Below, one piece after another: positions 53,068 to 61,698 of a DNA stretch of 64,000 nucleotides. The notes beneath the pieces were generated by a model, which was given only the letters and a program-made list of their open reading frames with translations, had not been told where the DNA came from and did not search any database. This DNA is from Nonlabens marinus S1-08 (lineage in GTDB: Bacteria > Bacteroidota > Bacteroidia > Flavobacteriales > Flavobacteriaceae), in NCBI RefSeq assembly GCF_000831385.1, contig NZ_AP014548.1, forward strand, positions 2,719,779-2,783,778, in the 5' to 3' direction. Both the position numbers and the translations under genes were made by a program. Numbering within the stretch: position 1 is the stretch's first letter; the number at the start of each line of letters is the position of its first letter.

Positions 53068-53083
53068 CGCTTACGCGAAAGCG
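53068..53083. repeat. Iterated palindrome, variant copy
   Basis: CGCTTACGCGAAAGCG, one mismatch, with TT/AA flanks. Intergenic, between the pdxH operon start and the tRNA terminator. Confidence 0.85.
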
Positions 53084-53156
53084 AACATATCTTAATCTCA
53101 ATTGCTATAAGGATGAGAGCAATCAGTACATTGTGCATTTCTGAAAATAGGGCGAT

Positions 53157-53190
53157 AAAAAAAGTCCATCAAGCAAAGCTTGATGGACTC
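53157..53190 (-). terminator. Terminator of the tRNA-Ser/tRNA-Pro transcript
   Basis: A 12-bp perfect stem (AGTCCATCAAGC / GCTTGATGGACT) with a 3-nt loop, followed on the minus strand by seven T residues. It lies 26 bp after tRNA-Pro. Confidence 0.9.
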
Positions 53191-53215
53191 ATGACTACAT
53201 CCTTGCGGATCGTCG

Positions 53216-53290
53216 TCGGGGTGGCAGGATTCGAACCTGCGACCTCCTGCTCCCAAAGCAGGCGCGATGACCGGGCTACGCTACACCCCG
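53216..53290 (-). tRNA. tRNA-Pro (TGG)
   Basis: On the minus strand the 75-nt RNA has a 7-bp acceptor stem (CGGGGTG / CACCCCG), a TTCGAAT T-loop, and an anticodon arm CCTGC-TTTGGGA-GCAGG with anticodon TGG. No CCA is encoded. It is cotranscribed with tRNA-Ser. Confidence 0.97.
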
Positions 53291-53332
53291 ATTTTAATTT
53301 GTGTCAGTATCGGTTCTGACATTATTTTTTTG

Positions 53333-53416
53333 CGGAGAGACAGGGATTCGAACCCTGGCGACGGTTACCCGTCGACAGATTAGCAATCTGCTCCATTACC
53401 ACTCTGGCACCTCTCC
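53333..53416 (-). tRNA. tRNA-Ser (GCT)
   Basis: An 84-nt RNA on the minus strand with a long variable arm (GTCGACGGGTAACCGTCG region), as expected for serine. The anticodon arm CAGATT-GCT-AATCTG gives anticodon GCT. The acceptor stem is GGAGAGG / TCTCTCC with discriminator G. No CCA is encoded. Confidence 0.97.
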
Positions 53417-53453
53417 AATTTTAAAGAACGGCTACCATTTCTGAAAGCGGATG

Positions 53454-53484
53454 CAAATGTAAACTTTGTTTGCATTTGTCCAAA
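53454..53484 (-). promoter_or_regulatory. Consensus Bacteroidota promoter of the tRNA pair
   Basis: On the minus strand TTTG (53481-53484), a 19-bp spacer, then TACATTTG (53454-53461) gives the full TTTG-N19-TAnnTTTG consensus, about 37 bp before tRNA-Ser. Confidence 0.8.
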
Positions 53485-53509
53485 GGATATTATTGAATTT
53501 TTTGAGATT

Positions 53510-55552
53510 TTACTCTGGATATTCTATTCGCAAATGGTACATGCTGGCTAACTTCTTTTTTATCACAGTTTTAATGGATTCAATTTGTTTAAAAGTAATA
53601 TCAGCATTGAGAAATTGTCCTGCTGCCATTTGAGAATTGATAATACTTTCTACTAATTTATCTATGGCAACACTGCTAGGTGCTTTTAAACTTTTAGAGG
53701 CAGCTTCTACGCTATCAGCTATCATAAGGATGGCGGTCTCCAGACTGTAAGGTCTAGGTCCTGGATATCTAAATAAGGATTCGTCTACGTCAGGATTTTC
53801 TTCTTTGGCTTTTTTATAGAAATAGTACACTAGACTATCGCCATGATGGGTTCTTATAAAATCGATGATGCGATCTGGGAGATTGGATTTTTTAGCAATT
53901 TCAACCCCATTTATGATATGATCGATAATGATTTGAGCACTTTCTTCTGGATCAAGGTCGTCATGAGGGTTGATTCCATTTCCTTGGTTTTCTGTAAAGT
54001 ATGTAGGATTTGCCATTTTCCCTACATCATGATACAAGGCTCCAACTCGTACAAGCATGGAGTTTGCCCCTATTTCATTAGCAGCAGTTTCTGCAATATT
54101 GGCTACATTAAGAGAGTGATGAAAGGTTCCAGGTGCTTTGTTGGAAAGTTCTTTGAGTAGTTTAGAGTTGGTATCTGATAATTCTAGCAAGGAGACATCA
54201 CTAACCAGGTTGAATATTTTTTCAAACACATAAATCAACGGCCACACAAATAACATGGCCAAACCACAGAGCACAAAATAGATGATGCGACTCCATTCCC
54301 AGCCTATAACTCCACCTTGGTAAACCGCATAAAAGGCAAAGTAGGAGATAAAATAGACGGTAACTATCTGACCTACTGTAATAAATAGATTCGCACGTTT
54401 ATAAATTTCTTTACCTGATAGGATCGTAACAATTCCTGCCATCATCTGTAAGAATAAGTATTCACCACTTGATGGTACCACAAAACTCAAAATGAAAATG
54501 ATGATAACGTGACTGAAAAGTCCCAATCGTGCGTCAAAAAATGCCTTGATAATTAAAGGCAACATGCACACGGGTACGATATAAACAAAGTCTGCATCTA
54601 TTTTAACCACAGAGGCGGTCAAGACAACAAATAAGCAAAGGTTAAAGTATATAAAGAGTAACTTCTTGTTGCTATTATAGACCTCATACCTGTATTTATG
54701 AATGAATAGCATGAGCATAGTCAACGCCATACCTATAAGTACTAAATACCCTAGTAATTTCCAATTGTACTGAGAGTCAGACCAAGTCTGAGACTCATAG
54801 GTGTTATTAAGCGTATTAAGTATCTGGAGTTTGTCACCCTCTACAATTTCGCCTTGAGCGATAATCCTAGCATTCTGAGCGATAAGACCTCTGGTGGGAA
54901 GGATCTTTTCTACCTCGCTTTGAATATTGAGATCCGTAAGCTCTTTATCATAAAAAACATTAGGCTGTACTAGCACTAAAAGCCGTCTAGTAAGTATGCC
55001 TTGAAGATCGTTTGAAAAGCTAGCGTAAACCGCACTCAAATTTTTCTGCAATTCGCCAGGCAATATCAGATCACCATAAGTCAACTGGGTCAACTCGTTA
55101 TCTCTTTTTAGCACAATAGGGTGGATGTCTTTTAGGTCCTGTAGATCCTCTAGATAGCCTACTTTATAAAGGTCTTGCAAGAAACTGCGAGTAACTCTTT
55201 GATACCGTCTGGAGGTTGCTTTATACAAACTATCACTGATGGCTGACTTGACACTTTCATCAAATCGATCTAGAAGTTCATTTGTATTTACAGGTTTACT
55301 GTAAAAATGCCTGGGCGTCTGTTCAATCGCCTGCTGCTTTTCCTCTTCTAAAACCTCTTTGTCTTTGAGAATGGCAAATGAAAAAGGTGCGTATAAGGTT
55401 TCATACTCCCAGGGCTCCCCTTGAGCGTAATCATACTTAAATCGATCACTTTTAGGGAAAAAATAGACAATAACTGCAGTACAAGCTGCGATTAAGAATA
55501 TTTTGACGATCAAATCTTGATGCCTGTACAATCGATTCTTTGATGTATTCAT
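53510..55552 (-). CDS. 7TM-HD phosphohydrolase, PgpH-like
   Basis: This 680-residue membrane protein has an N-terminal helix (near 13-33), an extracytoplasmic 7TMR-HDED domain (about 50-260), seven transmembrane helices (about 270-450), and a cytoplasmic HD domain with HSLNVANIAE and ALYHDVGKM near 490-525. PgpH proteins hydrolyse cyclic di-AMP to pApA; activity here is by homology. The start is placed at 55552 (MNTSKNRLYR); nine further upstream codons are open but have no support. No partner gene is adjacent. Confidence 0.9.
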   Translation of the reverse strand: MNTSKNRLYRHQDLIVKIFLIAACTAVIVYFFPKSDRFKYDYAQGEPWEYETLYAPFSFAILKDKEVLEEEKQQAIEQTPRHFYSKPVNTNELLDRFDESVKSAISDSLYKATSRRYQRVTRSFLQDLYKVGYLEDLQDLKDIHPIVLKRDNELTQLTYGDLILPGELQKNLSAVYASFSNDLQGILTRRLLVLVQPNVFYDKELTDLNIQSEVEKILPTRGLIAQNARIIAQGEIVEGDKLQILNTLNNTYESQTWSDSQYNWKLLGYLVLIGMALTMLMLFIHKYRYEVYNSNKKLLFIYFNLCLFVVLTASVVKIDADFVYIVPVCMLPLIIKAFFDARLGLFSHVIIIFILSFVVPSSGEYLFLQMMAGIVTILSGKEIYKRANLFITVGQIVTVYFISYFAFYAVYQGGVIGWEWSRIIYFVLCGLAMLFVWPLIYVFEKIFNLVSDVSLLELSDTNSKLLKELSNKAPGTFHHSLNVANIAETAANEIGANSMLVRVGALYHDVGKMANPTYFTENQGNGINPHDDLDPEESAQIIIDHIINGVEIAKKSNLPDRIIDFIRTHHGDSLVYYFYKKAKEENPDVDESLFRYPGPRPYSLETAILMIADSVEAASKSLKAPSSVAIDKLVESIINSQMAAGQFLNADITFKQIESIKTVIKKKLASMYHLRIEYPE

Positions 55553-55671
55553 GTTGCAAAATAACGACTTAGCTAGCAATTTACGGGAGGAATCTCTTAC
55601 GGTATAGCTTTTCCTTGATTATTGATAAAAAATAGGAGCTTAAATTGTTATTTTCGCATAAAAAGTAAGAA

Positions 55672-56850
55672 ATGAAAAAGGTTGTTATTGTATCCTATGC
55701 GAGAACCCCAATAGGAAGTTTTATGGGTGCTTTGAGCACCGTACCAGCTACAGAGTTGGGTTCCATTGCAATTAAAGGTGCCTTAGAAAAGATTCAATTA
55801 GACCCTAAAGAAGTTCAAGAAGTTTACATGGGTCATGTAGTTCAATCCAACTGTGGTCAAGCTCCAGCAAGACAAGCCGCAATAGGCGCTGGTCTCAATA
55901 TTGAAACTCCAGCTACCACCATCAATAAAGTTTGTGCTAGCGGGATGAAGAGTATAGCTATGGCAGCACAAGCGATCGCTTTAGGCGATCAAGATGTTGT
56001 AGTCGCAGGTGGAATGGAAAATATGAGCATGATACCACATTATGTGCACATGAGAACTCCACAAAAATTTGGTCCTTCCACAATGGTGGATGGAATGCAA
56101 AAAGATGGTCTCGTTGATGCCTATGACAAAAATGCCATGGGAACATGTGCAGATTTATGTGCCCAAGAAAATGGATTTTCTCGAGAAGACCAAGATGCCT
56201 ATGCCATACAGTCTTATAAGAGGTCTGCTGCTGCGTGGGAGTCAGGAAAGTTCAAAGACGAAATAGTTCCTGTAGCCGTAAAACAAAGACGTGGTGACGA
56301 CATCATAGTCGATCGCGACGAGGAATATACCAATGTCAAACTGGATAAGATTCCTACATTAAGAGCTGCCTTTAGTAAGGACGGTACAGTAACCGCAGCA
56401 AACGCGAGTACAATTAATGATGGTGCGGCTGCTTTAATTCTTATGAGTGAGGAAAAAGCCAAGGAATTAGGAGTTACACCACTAGCAACAATACTAAGTT
56501 ATGCCGATGCAGCAGGGGAACCGGTAAGATTTACTACAGCACCATCTAAAGCAGTCCCTAAAGCTCTTGAAAAGGCAGGACTCTCCTATAATGATGTCGA
56601 TTATTTTGAATTAAATGAAGCTTTTGCTGTGGTTGGTTTGGCTAATATGAAAATCATGGGCTTGACAGATAAAAATGTGAATGTCTATGGTGGTGCAGTT
56701 TCATTAGGACATCCATTAGGTTGCAGTGGAGCACGTATTGTGGCAACTCTTCTAAGCACGCTCAAAAATGAAGGTGGTAAAATAGGTGCTGCAGGTATTT
56801 GTAATGGTGGCGGTGGAGCTACGGCTCTAGTAATCGAGGCATATAAATAA
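55672..56850 (+). CDS. Acetyl-CoA C-acetyltransferase / thiolase
   Basis: The 392-residue thiolase has nucleophile Cys88 in NKVCASGMKS, catalytic His347 in GHPLGCSGAR and Cys377 in ICNGGGGA. The NEAFAVV motif is near 307-313. The enzyme condenses or cleaves acyl-CoA units, as in acetoacetyl-CoA metabolism or the last step of beta-oxidation. Length matches bacterial thiolases. The next gene begins immediately after its stop codon. Confidence 0.94.
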   Translation: MKKVVIVSYARTPIGSFMGALSTVPATELGSIAIKGALEKIQLDPKEVQEVYMGHVVQSNCGQAPARQAAIGAGLNIETPATTINKVCASGMKSIAMAAQAIALGDQDVVVAGGMENMSMIPHYVHMRTPQKFGPSTMVDGMQKDGLVDAYDKNAMGTCADLCAQENGFSREDQDAYAIQSYKRSAAAWESGKFKDEIVPVAVKQRRGDDIIVDRDEEYTNVKLDKIPTLRAAFSKDGTVTAANASTINDGAAALILMSEEKAKELGVTPLATILSYADAAGEPVRFTTAPSKAVPKALEKAGLSYNDVDYFELNEAFAVVGLANMKIMGLTDKNVNVYGGAVSLGHPLGCSGARIVATLLSTLKNEGGKIGAAGICNGGGGATALVIEAYK

Positions 56851-57612
56851 ATGAAATACGGGATCTGCCCCATTTCTATTGTTCCATTACGATTGGAAGC
56901 AAGAGATCAAAGCGAAATGATCTCTCAGGTGTTGTATGGTGAAGTTTTTAAAATCATAGAGTATCGTAAAAAATGGTCCAAAATCAGGCTGCATAATGAT
57001 CAATACGAAGGTTGGTTAGACAATAAGCAACTACTAGAAATTTCTAGCGAGGAATATCATGAATTAGCTGATGGCCTTGATATCGCTTTCGCGAAAGAAC
57101 CACTGAGCATCGTAACTCACAAAGACAGCACATTGAGTACTCTAGTTTTAGGATCTCAAGTGTCCTCAGCTAGTTTTTTGGGAGATAAATTCCAAAGTGA
57201 CACAGTTCGGGAGCAGGCCCAGGCTAGTAACAAAGAACAAATAATTGACCATGCACTTTTAATGTTGAACGCTCCTTATCTATGGGGTGGCAGGAGCTGT
57301 TTAGGTATAGATTGTAGTGGGTTTACCCAGCTTATGTACCGATTGAATGGATATCGTCTTTCAAGAGACGCTAGCCAACAAGCCACACATGGTCAGGTAT
57401 TGAGTTTTATAGAAGAATCAGACCCTGGAGATCTCGCCTTTTTTGATAATACTGAAGGAGCTATCACTCACGTAGGGATCATCATGAAGGATAACCATAT
57501 CATACATGCCCACGGAAAAGTACGAATTGATAGGCTTGATCAAAGCGGTATCTTCAATTTAGATTCTGGTAGTCATACTCATAAATTGAGAATGATTAAA
57601 AAAATATTGTAA
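56851..57612 (+). CDS. NlpC/P60 peptidoglycan hydrolase with SH3-like domain
   Basis: A 253-residue protein with an SH3b-like N-terminal domain (about 5-70) and an NlpC/P60 domain (about 130-250). The catalytic Cys155 is in GIDCSGFTQLM, His207 in THVGI, and a third polar residue near His219 (IIHAHG). It should cleave D-Glu-DAP bonds in peptidoglycan. No signal peptide is evident, so it may act on recycled muropeptides in the cytoplasm. A variant palindrome is read in frame as IAFAKE near residue 79. It follows the thiolase stop directly. Confidence 0.9.
   Translation: MKYGICPISIVPLRLEARDQSEMISQVLYGEVFKIIEYRKKWSKIRLHNDQYEGWLDNKQLLEISSEEYHELADGLDIAFAKEPLSIVTHKDSTLSTLVLGSQVSSASFLGDKFQSDTVREQAQASNKEQIIDHALLMLNAPYLWGGRSCLGIDCSGFTQLMYRLNGYRLSRDASQQATHGQVLSFIEESDPGDLAFFDNTEGAITHVGIIMKDNHIIHAHGKVRIDRLDQSGIFNLDSGSHTHKLRMIKKIL
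57084..57099. repeat. Iterated palindrome, variant copy inside NlpC/P60 gene
   Basis: CGCTTTCGCGAAAGAA, two mismatches at the 3' end. Read in frame as Ala-Phe-Ala-Lys-Glu near residue 80. Confidence 0.75.
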
Positions 57613-57636
57613 ACTCTATTGGTATTGTCAAACAAT

Positions 57637-57664
57637 AAAAAATCCCGCTTAAAGCGGGATTTTT
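57637..57664. terminator. Bidirectional terminator
   Basis: AAAAATCCCGCT / AGCGGGATTTTT with a 3-nt loop. It serves the NlpC/P60 gene on plus and the TPR gene on minus. Confidence 0.9.
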
Positions 57665-57688
57665 CATCCAATATATTTCAAGTGATCT

Positions 57689-58876
57689 TTACATCTTTGT
57701 TTCCAATGCCGCAGCCTTATCATTCATTTCTAGAAATTTGTAAAGGCCTAGTAATGTCTGTTTTGCACTGGCTTGCTCTGGTTTGATTTCAACCACTTTT
57801 TCAAGATGCTTTGTTGCCATAGTGTAAAGTTTAATTTGATCTTCAGCACTAGTTTCATCCAAATTTCCTTTATTGATATAGGCAACTGCTATGTTGTTTT
57901 GAGTTACAAAGTTGTCTGCTTTCAACTCAATGCTCTTATTGTAATAATCAATCGCCTGATCCCAATTTTCCTTCTCACCAGCTGCAATACCTAGATTCTC
58001 AAATACTCTAGGATCTTTAATTTCAGTGTTTAATTCTTTGATCGCCTTCTCATACTCGTCTTTCATACCTAATAAAAGATAAATGTCTGCGGAAGCGGTT
58101 GAAAGACTAGCATCATTTGGATTGTTTTTCATAGCATCCATAGCCAATTTTCTTGCTTTGTCCACTTCACCATCATTCTTATAAATCCACGCAAGATTCG
58201 TGATCAAAGACCCTAGTTGAGAATCTGATTTCTCGATTCGTACATCTTTAAAATCACCTGACATCACTGCATATTCAGCCGCTTTTTTATTGGGGAATGT
58301 TGAAACCACTCCATCCTTAACGCCTGTAGCAACTACAGTTTCCTCTTCACCAGTATAACCTTCTTTTACCAACTGCTCGTAATTAGCCTTTGCAGAGGAA
58401 AACTCACCAATCCTATAAGCTAAATTCGCGGCATTTTCTCTCATTTTCTGATTGTCTGGATTAAGCTCTAGCAGATAAATTACATTATCCAATGCTGCCT
58501 TTTGATCTCCAGACTTTAGCTTTTTTTGAGCATCTGAAAAAATAGCATCTGCTGTAGTTTGCTCGTAATAAAGAATCTGATCCTCATCACTATAACCTAA
58601 GGATTCCGCTTCTTCAAGCAAATCGATGACCTGTCTTAATTGCATACCATCTGCTGCAATTCTTGTAGGGTTTCCTAAAATAGTAACCGCTTTATAAAAT
58701 TTGTAATCAGCTAAATATTTAGACTCAACTTCAGATTCATTGATTTTTTCAAATTCTGAAGTTGCCTCGCTATAATTTTTATCCTCAATGGCCTTCTCAA
58801 CCTTTCTTAGCTCTCTTTTCTGAGCAAACCCAATGGTCGTAACGGCTAGAGCTGCAACAATTAGTATTTTTTTCAT
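57689..58876 (-). CDS. Periplasmic TPR-repeat protein
   Basis: The 395-residue protein has a signal peptide ending GFAQ. Tandem TPR helix pairs run from about 25 to 390, with typical W/L-G-Y-A-F-P patterning (DQAIDYYNKSIELKADN, AKQTLLGLYKFLEM). TPRs bind peptides or other proteins, so it is a likely periplasmic scaffold. The gene follows gyrA by 17 bp and is probably cotranscribed. No partner is identified. Confidence 0.88.
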   Translation of the reverse strand: MKKILIVAALAVTTIGFAQKRELRKVEKAIEDKNYSEATSEFEKINESEVESKYLADYKFYKAVTILGNPTRIAADGMQLRQVIDLLEEAESLGYSDEDQILYYEQTTADAIFSDAQKKLKSGDQKAALDNVIYLLELNPDNQKMRENAANLAYRIGEFSSAKANYEQLVKEGYTGEEETVVATGVKDGVVSTFPNKKAAEYAVMSGDFKDVRIEKSDSQLGSLITNLAWIYKNDGEVDKARKLAMDAMKNNPNDASLSTASADIYLLLGMKDEYEKAIKELNTEIKDPRVFENLGIAAGEKENWDQAIDYYNKSIELKADNFVTQNNIAVAYINKGNLDETSAEDQIKLYTMATKHLEKVVEIKPEQASAKQTLLGLYKFLEMNDKAAALETKM

Positions 58877-58893
58877 TGTATATGTTTTAATTA

Positions 58894-61431
58894 TTATTCT
58901 TCACTATCGTCTTCTGCAAGGGTTGTGCCATCTTCAGGTGCTGATTCTGCAGTAGCTTCAGCTTCAGAAATTTCTGCTCCTTCCTCCTCATCTTCTTCTT
59001 TAGCAACTTTCGCGACAGCGGCAATGCTATCGTTACCTTTAAGATTGATTAATCGAACACCTTGAGTTGCGCGTCCCATAACTCTAAGATCGGAAACATC
59101 GATACGAATTGCAACTCCTGATTTGTTGATGATCATTAAACCGTCATCATCTTGGACGTTTTTAAGCGCTACAAGGCCGCCAGTTTTATCAGTAACAGAT
59201 ATGGTCTTAACACCTTTACCTCCACGGTTGGTCTCACGATAATCTTCAAGGCTGGAACGTTTTCCATATCCTTTCTCAGAAACCACAAGAATCTCAGAAT
59301 CCATTTCATTTACTGCAACCATTCCGATCACCTCGTCATTATCGTCTGCTAGACGTATTCCTCTAACCCCACTGGCATTTCTACCCATAGGGCGGGTTTT
59401 AGACTCGTCAAATCGGATGGCTTTACCACTTTTAAGACCTAGTAGCACGTGACTGTCACCTGTCGTTAATTTTGCTTCTAACAACATATCCCCATCACGA
59501 ACGGTAATCGCATTAATACCATTAGATCGCGGTCTAGAATATTGTTCTAAGGATGTTTTCTTAACGATTCCTTTCTTAGTACACATGATGACGTAATGGC
59601 TATTGATGTACTCTTCATCCTTAATATCTTGAGTACAAATGACTGCTTTGACATTGTCATCTTGCTCGATATTGATCAAGTTTTGAATAGCTCTTCCTTT
59701 TGAAGTACGGCTGCCTTCTGGGATTTCAAAGACTCTCATCCAGAAACATTTTCCTTTCTCTGTAAAGAACAACATGTACTGGTGGTTTGTCCCAACGAAA
59801 ATATCTTCTAAGAAATCTTCATCCCTAGTGGTGCTGGCTTTTTGCCCTACTCCACCTCTATTCTGAGTTTTGTATTCGTTAAGGCTTGTCCTTTTAATAT
59901 AACCTGCATGTGATATGGTAATGACTACTTGCTCATCAGGAATCATATCTTCCATGCTCAAGTCGCCACCTGCATACTCAATTTTTGAACGACGCTCATC
60001 ACCATACTTGTCACGCACCATTGCCAATTCCTCTTTGATAATCTCCATTCTGCGCTCTACTTTCTCCAGAATTTCCTTTAAGTCTGCGATAGTGAGCAAC
60101 AATTCATCATACTCAGTACGTAGCTTGTCTTGCTCTAATCCTGTCAATTGACGTAGACGCATTTCTACAATGGCACGAGCCTGTATTTCAGACAATTCGA
60201 ATCGTTGGATCAAATTCTCACGAGCTTCCTCTCCATTTTGACTGGCACGAATAATTTTGATGACCTCATCAATATTATCGCTGGCAATGATCAATCCTTC
60301 TAAAATATGCGCTCGCTCTTCAGCCTTGCGTAAATCATAGGTAGTTCTGCGTACAATTACATCTAGACGGTGTTCCACAAAATAGTGGATCATATCCTTG
60401 ACGTTTAGCATTTGTGGCCTTCCTTTCACAAGCGCGATGTTATTCACGCTAAATGAGGATTGTAATGCCGTGTGCTTATACAATGTATTTACAACGATGT
60501 TAGGAATCGCATCACGCTTCAATATGTAGACAATACGCATCCCGTTTCTATCCGATTCATCACGGATGGAAGAAATACCTTCTAGCTTCTTATCATTAAT
60601 AAGGTCTGCCGTTTTCTTGATCATATCGGCTTTATTGACCTGATATGGCAATTCGTCCACAATGATACACTCACGACCTTTCACCTCTTCAATTCTTACA
60701 CGACCACGTATTTTCACACGTCCACGACCGGTATGCATGGCTTCCTTTACACCGTCATAACCATAAATAATTCCTCCTGTTGGGAAATCTGGCGCTTTGA
60801 TGTGTTGTATAAGCTCGTCGATCTCTATGTCTGGATTATCCATGTAAGCAACGATTCCATCCACAACCTCAGTTAAGTTGTGTGGAGGCATATTTGTCGC
60901 CATACCTACAGCAATACCACTCGCCCCATTTACTAAAAGGTTAGGTATCTTAGTAGGAAGTACCGTAGGCTCTGACAAGGTGTCGTCAAAATTGAGCTGT
61001 GTATCTACCGTCTCTTTATCTATATCTGCAAGAAGTTCTTCAGAAATTTTGCGCATACGAGCCTCTGTATAACGCATTGCTGCTGGCGGGTCGCCGTCAA
61101 CAGATCCAAAGTTACCTTGACCATCAACAAGCATGTATCTTAATGACCATTCTTGAGCCATACGAACCATAGTGTCGTAAACTGAAGTATCCCCATGTGG
61201 GTGATACTTACCTAATACCTCTCCTACGATCCTGGCACTCTTTTTATATCCACGGTTGGAAAGAACCCCCAGTTCATACATCCCAAAAAGCACGCGCCTG
61301 TGTACTGGCTTCAAACCATCTCGTACATCTGGCAGTGCCCGTGACACTATGACTGACATCGAATAATCGATGTAAGCTGACTTCATCTCATCCTCAATGT
61401 TGATTGGGATTAACTTTTCTCCATCTGCCAT
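58894..61431 (-). CDS. gyrA: DNA gyrase subunit A
   Basis: The 845-residue enzyme introduces negative supercoils. The catalytic Tyr is Tyr121 in AMRYTEARM, and the quinolone region reads [10 protein letters not shown] (78-87) with Thr at the position usually Ser83. The C-terminal beta-pinwheel repeats (about 510-810) contain the GyrA-box-like VGQKAST. The acidic tail is Glu/Asp/Ala-rich. Length matches the family. A palindrome-like degenerate segment at 59000 is too diverged to count. Confidence 0.97.
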   Translation of the reverse strand: MADGEKLIPINIEDEMKSAYIDYSMSVIVSRALPDVRDGLKPVHRRVLFGMYELGVLSNRGYKKSARIVGEVLGKYHPHGDTSVYDTMVRMAQEWSLRYMLVDGQGNFGSVDGDPPAAMRYTEARMRKISEELLADIDKETVDTQLNFDDTLSEPTVLPTKIPNLLVNGASGIAVGMATNMPPHNLTEVVDGIVAYMDNPDIEIDELIQHIKAPDFPTGGIIYGYDGVKEAMHTGRGRVKIRGRVRIEEVKGRECIIVDELPYQVNKADMIKKTADLINDKKLEGISSIRDESDRNGMRIVYILKRDAIPNIVVNTLYKHTALQSSFSVNNIALVKGRPQMLNVKDMIHYFVEHRLDVIVRRTTYDLRKAEERAHILEGLIIASDNIDEVIKIIRASQNGEEARENLIQRFELSEIQARAIVEMRLRQLTGLEQDKLRTEYDELLLTIADLKEILEKVERRMEIIKEELAMVRDKYGDERRSKIEYAGGDLSMEDMIPDEQVVITISHAGYIKRTSLNEYKTQNRGGVGQKASTTRDEDFLEDIFVGTNHQYMLFFTEKGKCFWMRVFEIPEGSRTSKGRAIQNLINIEQDDNVKAVICTQDIKDEEYINSHYVIMCTKKGIVKKTSLEQYSRPRSNGINAITVRDGDMLLEAKLTTGDSHVLLGLKSGKAIRFDESKTRPMGRNASGVRGIRLADDNDEVIGMVAVNEMDSEILVVSEKGYGKRSSLEDYRETNRGGKGVKTISVTDKTGGLVALKNVQDDDGLMIINKSGVAIRIDVSDLRVMGRATQGVRLINLKGNDSIAAVAKVAKEEDEEEGAEISEAEATAESAPEDGTTLAEDDSEE

Positions 61432-61549
61432 TTAAATCTCTTTTATTTACTTATAATTTTAACAAAGAGCAATTTAAGTAAAAAGTCAGTAAGGCTAAGG
61501 CTCTAGACTCGTTCTAAGCTTGTTTTTATTAACAGATTAGGCCGCACCA

Positions 61550-61558
61550 TGTGGATAA
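61550..61558. other. Single DnaA-box sequence
   Basis: TGTGGATAA is the complement of the consensus DnaA box TTATCCACA. Only one copy is visible, so it is not evidence for an origin. Confidence 0.4.
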
Positions 61559-61602
61559 GTTGTAAAATGCTTTAAATGACGTGACAATAACTGTAAATAG
61601 CC

Positions 61603-61618
61603 CGCTTTCGCGAAAGCG
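61603..61618. repeat. Iterated palindrome CGCTTTCGCGAAAGCG
   Basis: Exact copy in the divergent gap between gyrA and clpC, 81 bp before the clpC start. Confidence 0.95.
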
Positions 61619-61698
61619 TAACTCCTCTTTAACCCTTTATTATACCTTGGAATGCTTTTTGAAACATATCTTTAATTACATTTAGACAAAGAAGCGAA

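Noticed and set aside
53113..53319. Plus-strand ORF ending in VAGFEPATSCSQSRR
   Set aside because: It overlaps tRNA-Pro on the opposite strand. This peptide is a familiar false ORF made by antisense translation of tRNA genes.
58998..59015. Palindrome-like GCAACTTTCGCGACAGCG in gyrA
   Set aside because: It differs from the consensus at several positions; it is probably chance within the Ala/Lys-rich tail.
61432..61698. Replication origin in the gyrA/clpC gap
   Set aside because: Only one DnaA box is visible and no AT-rich repeat cluster is found; not enough to call an origin.
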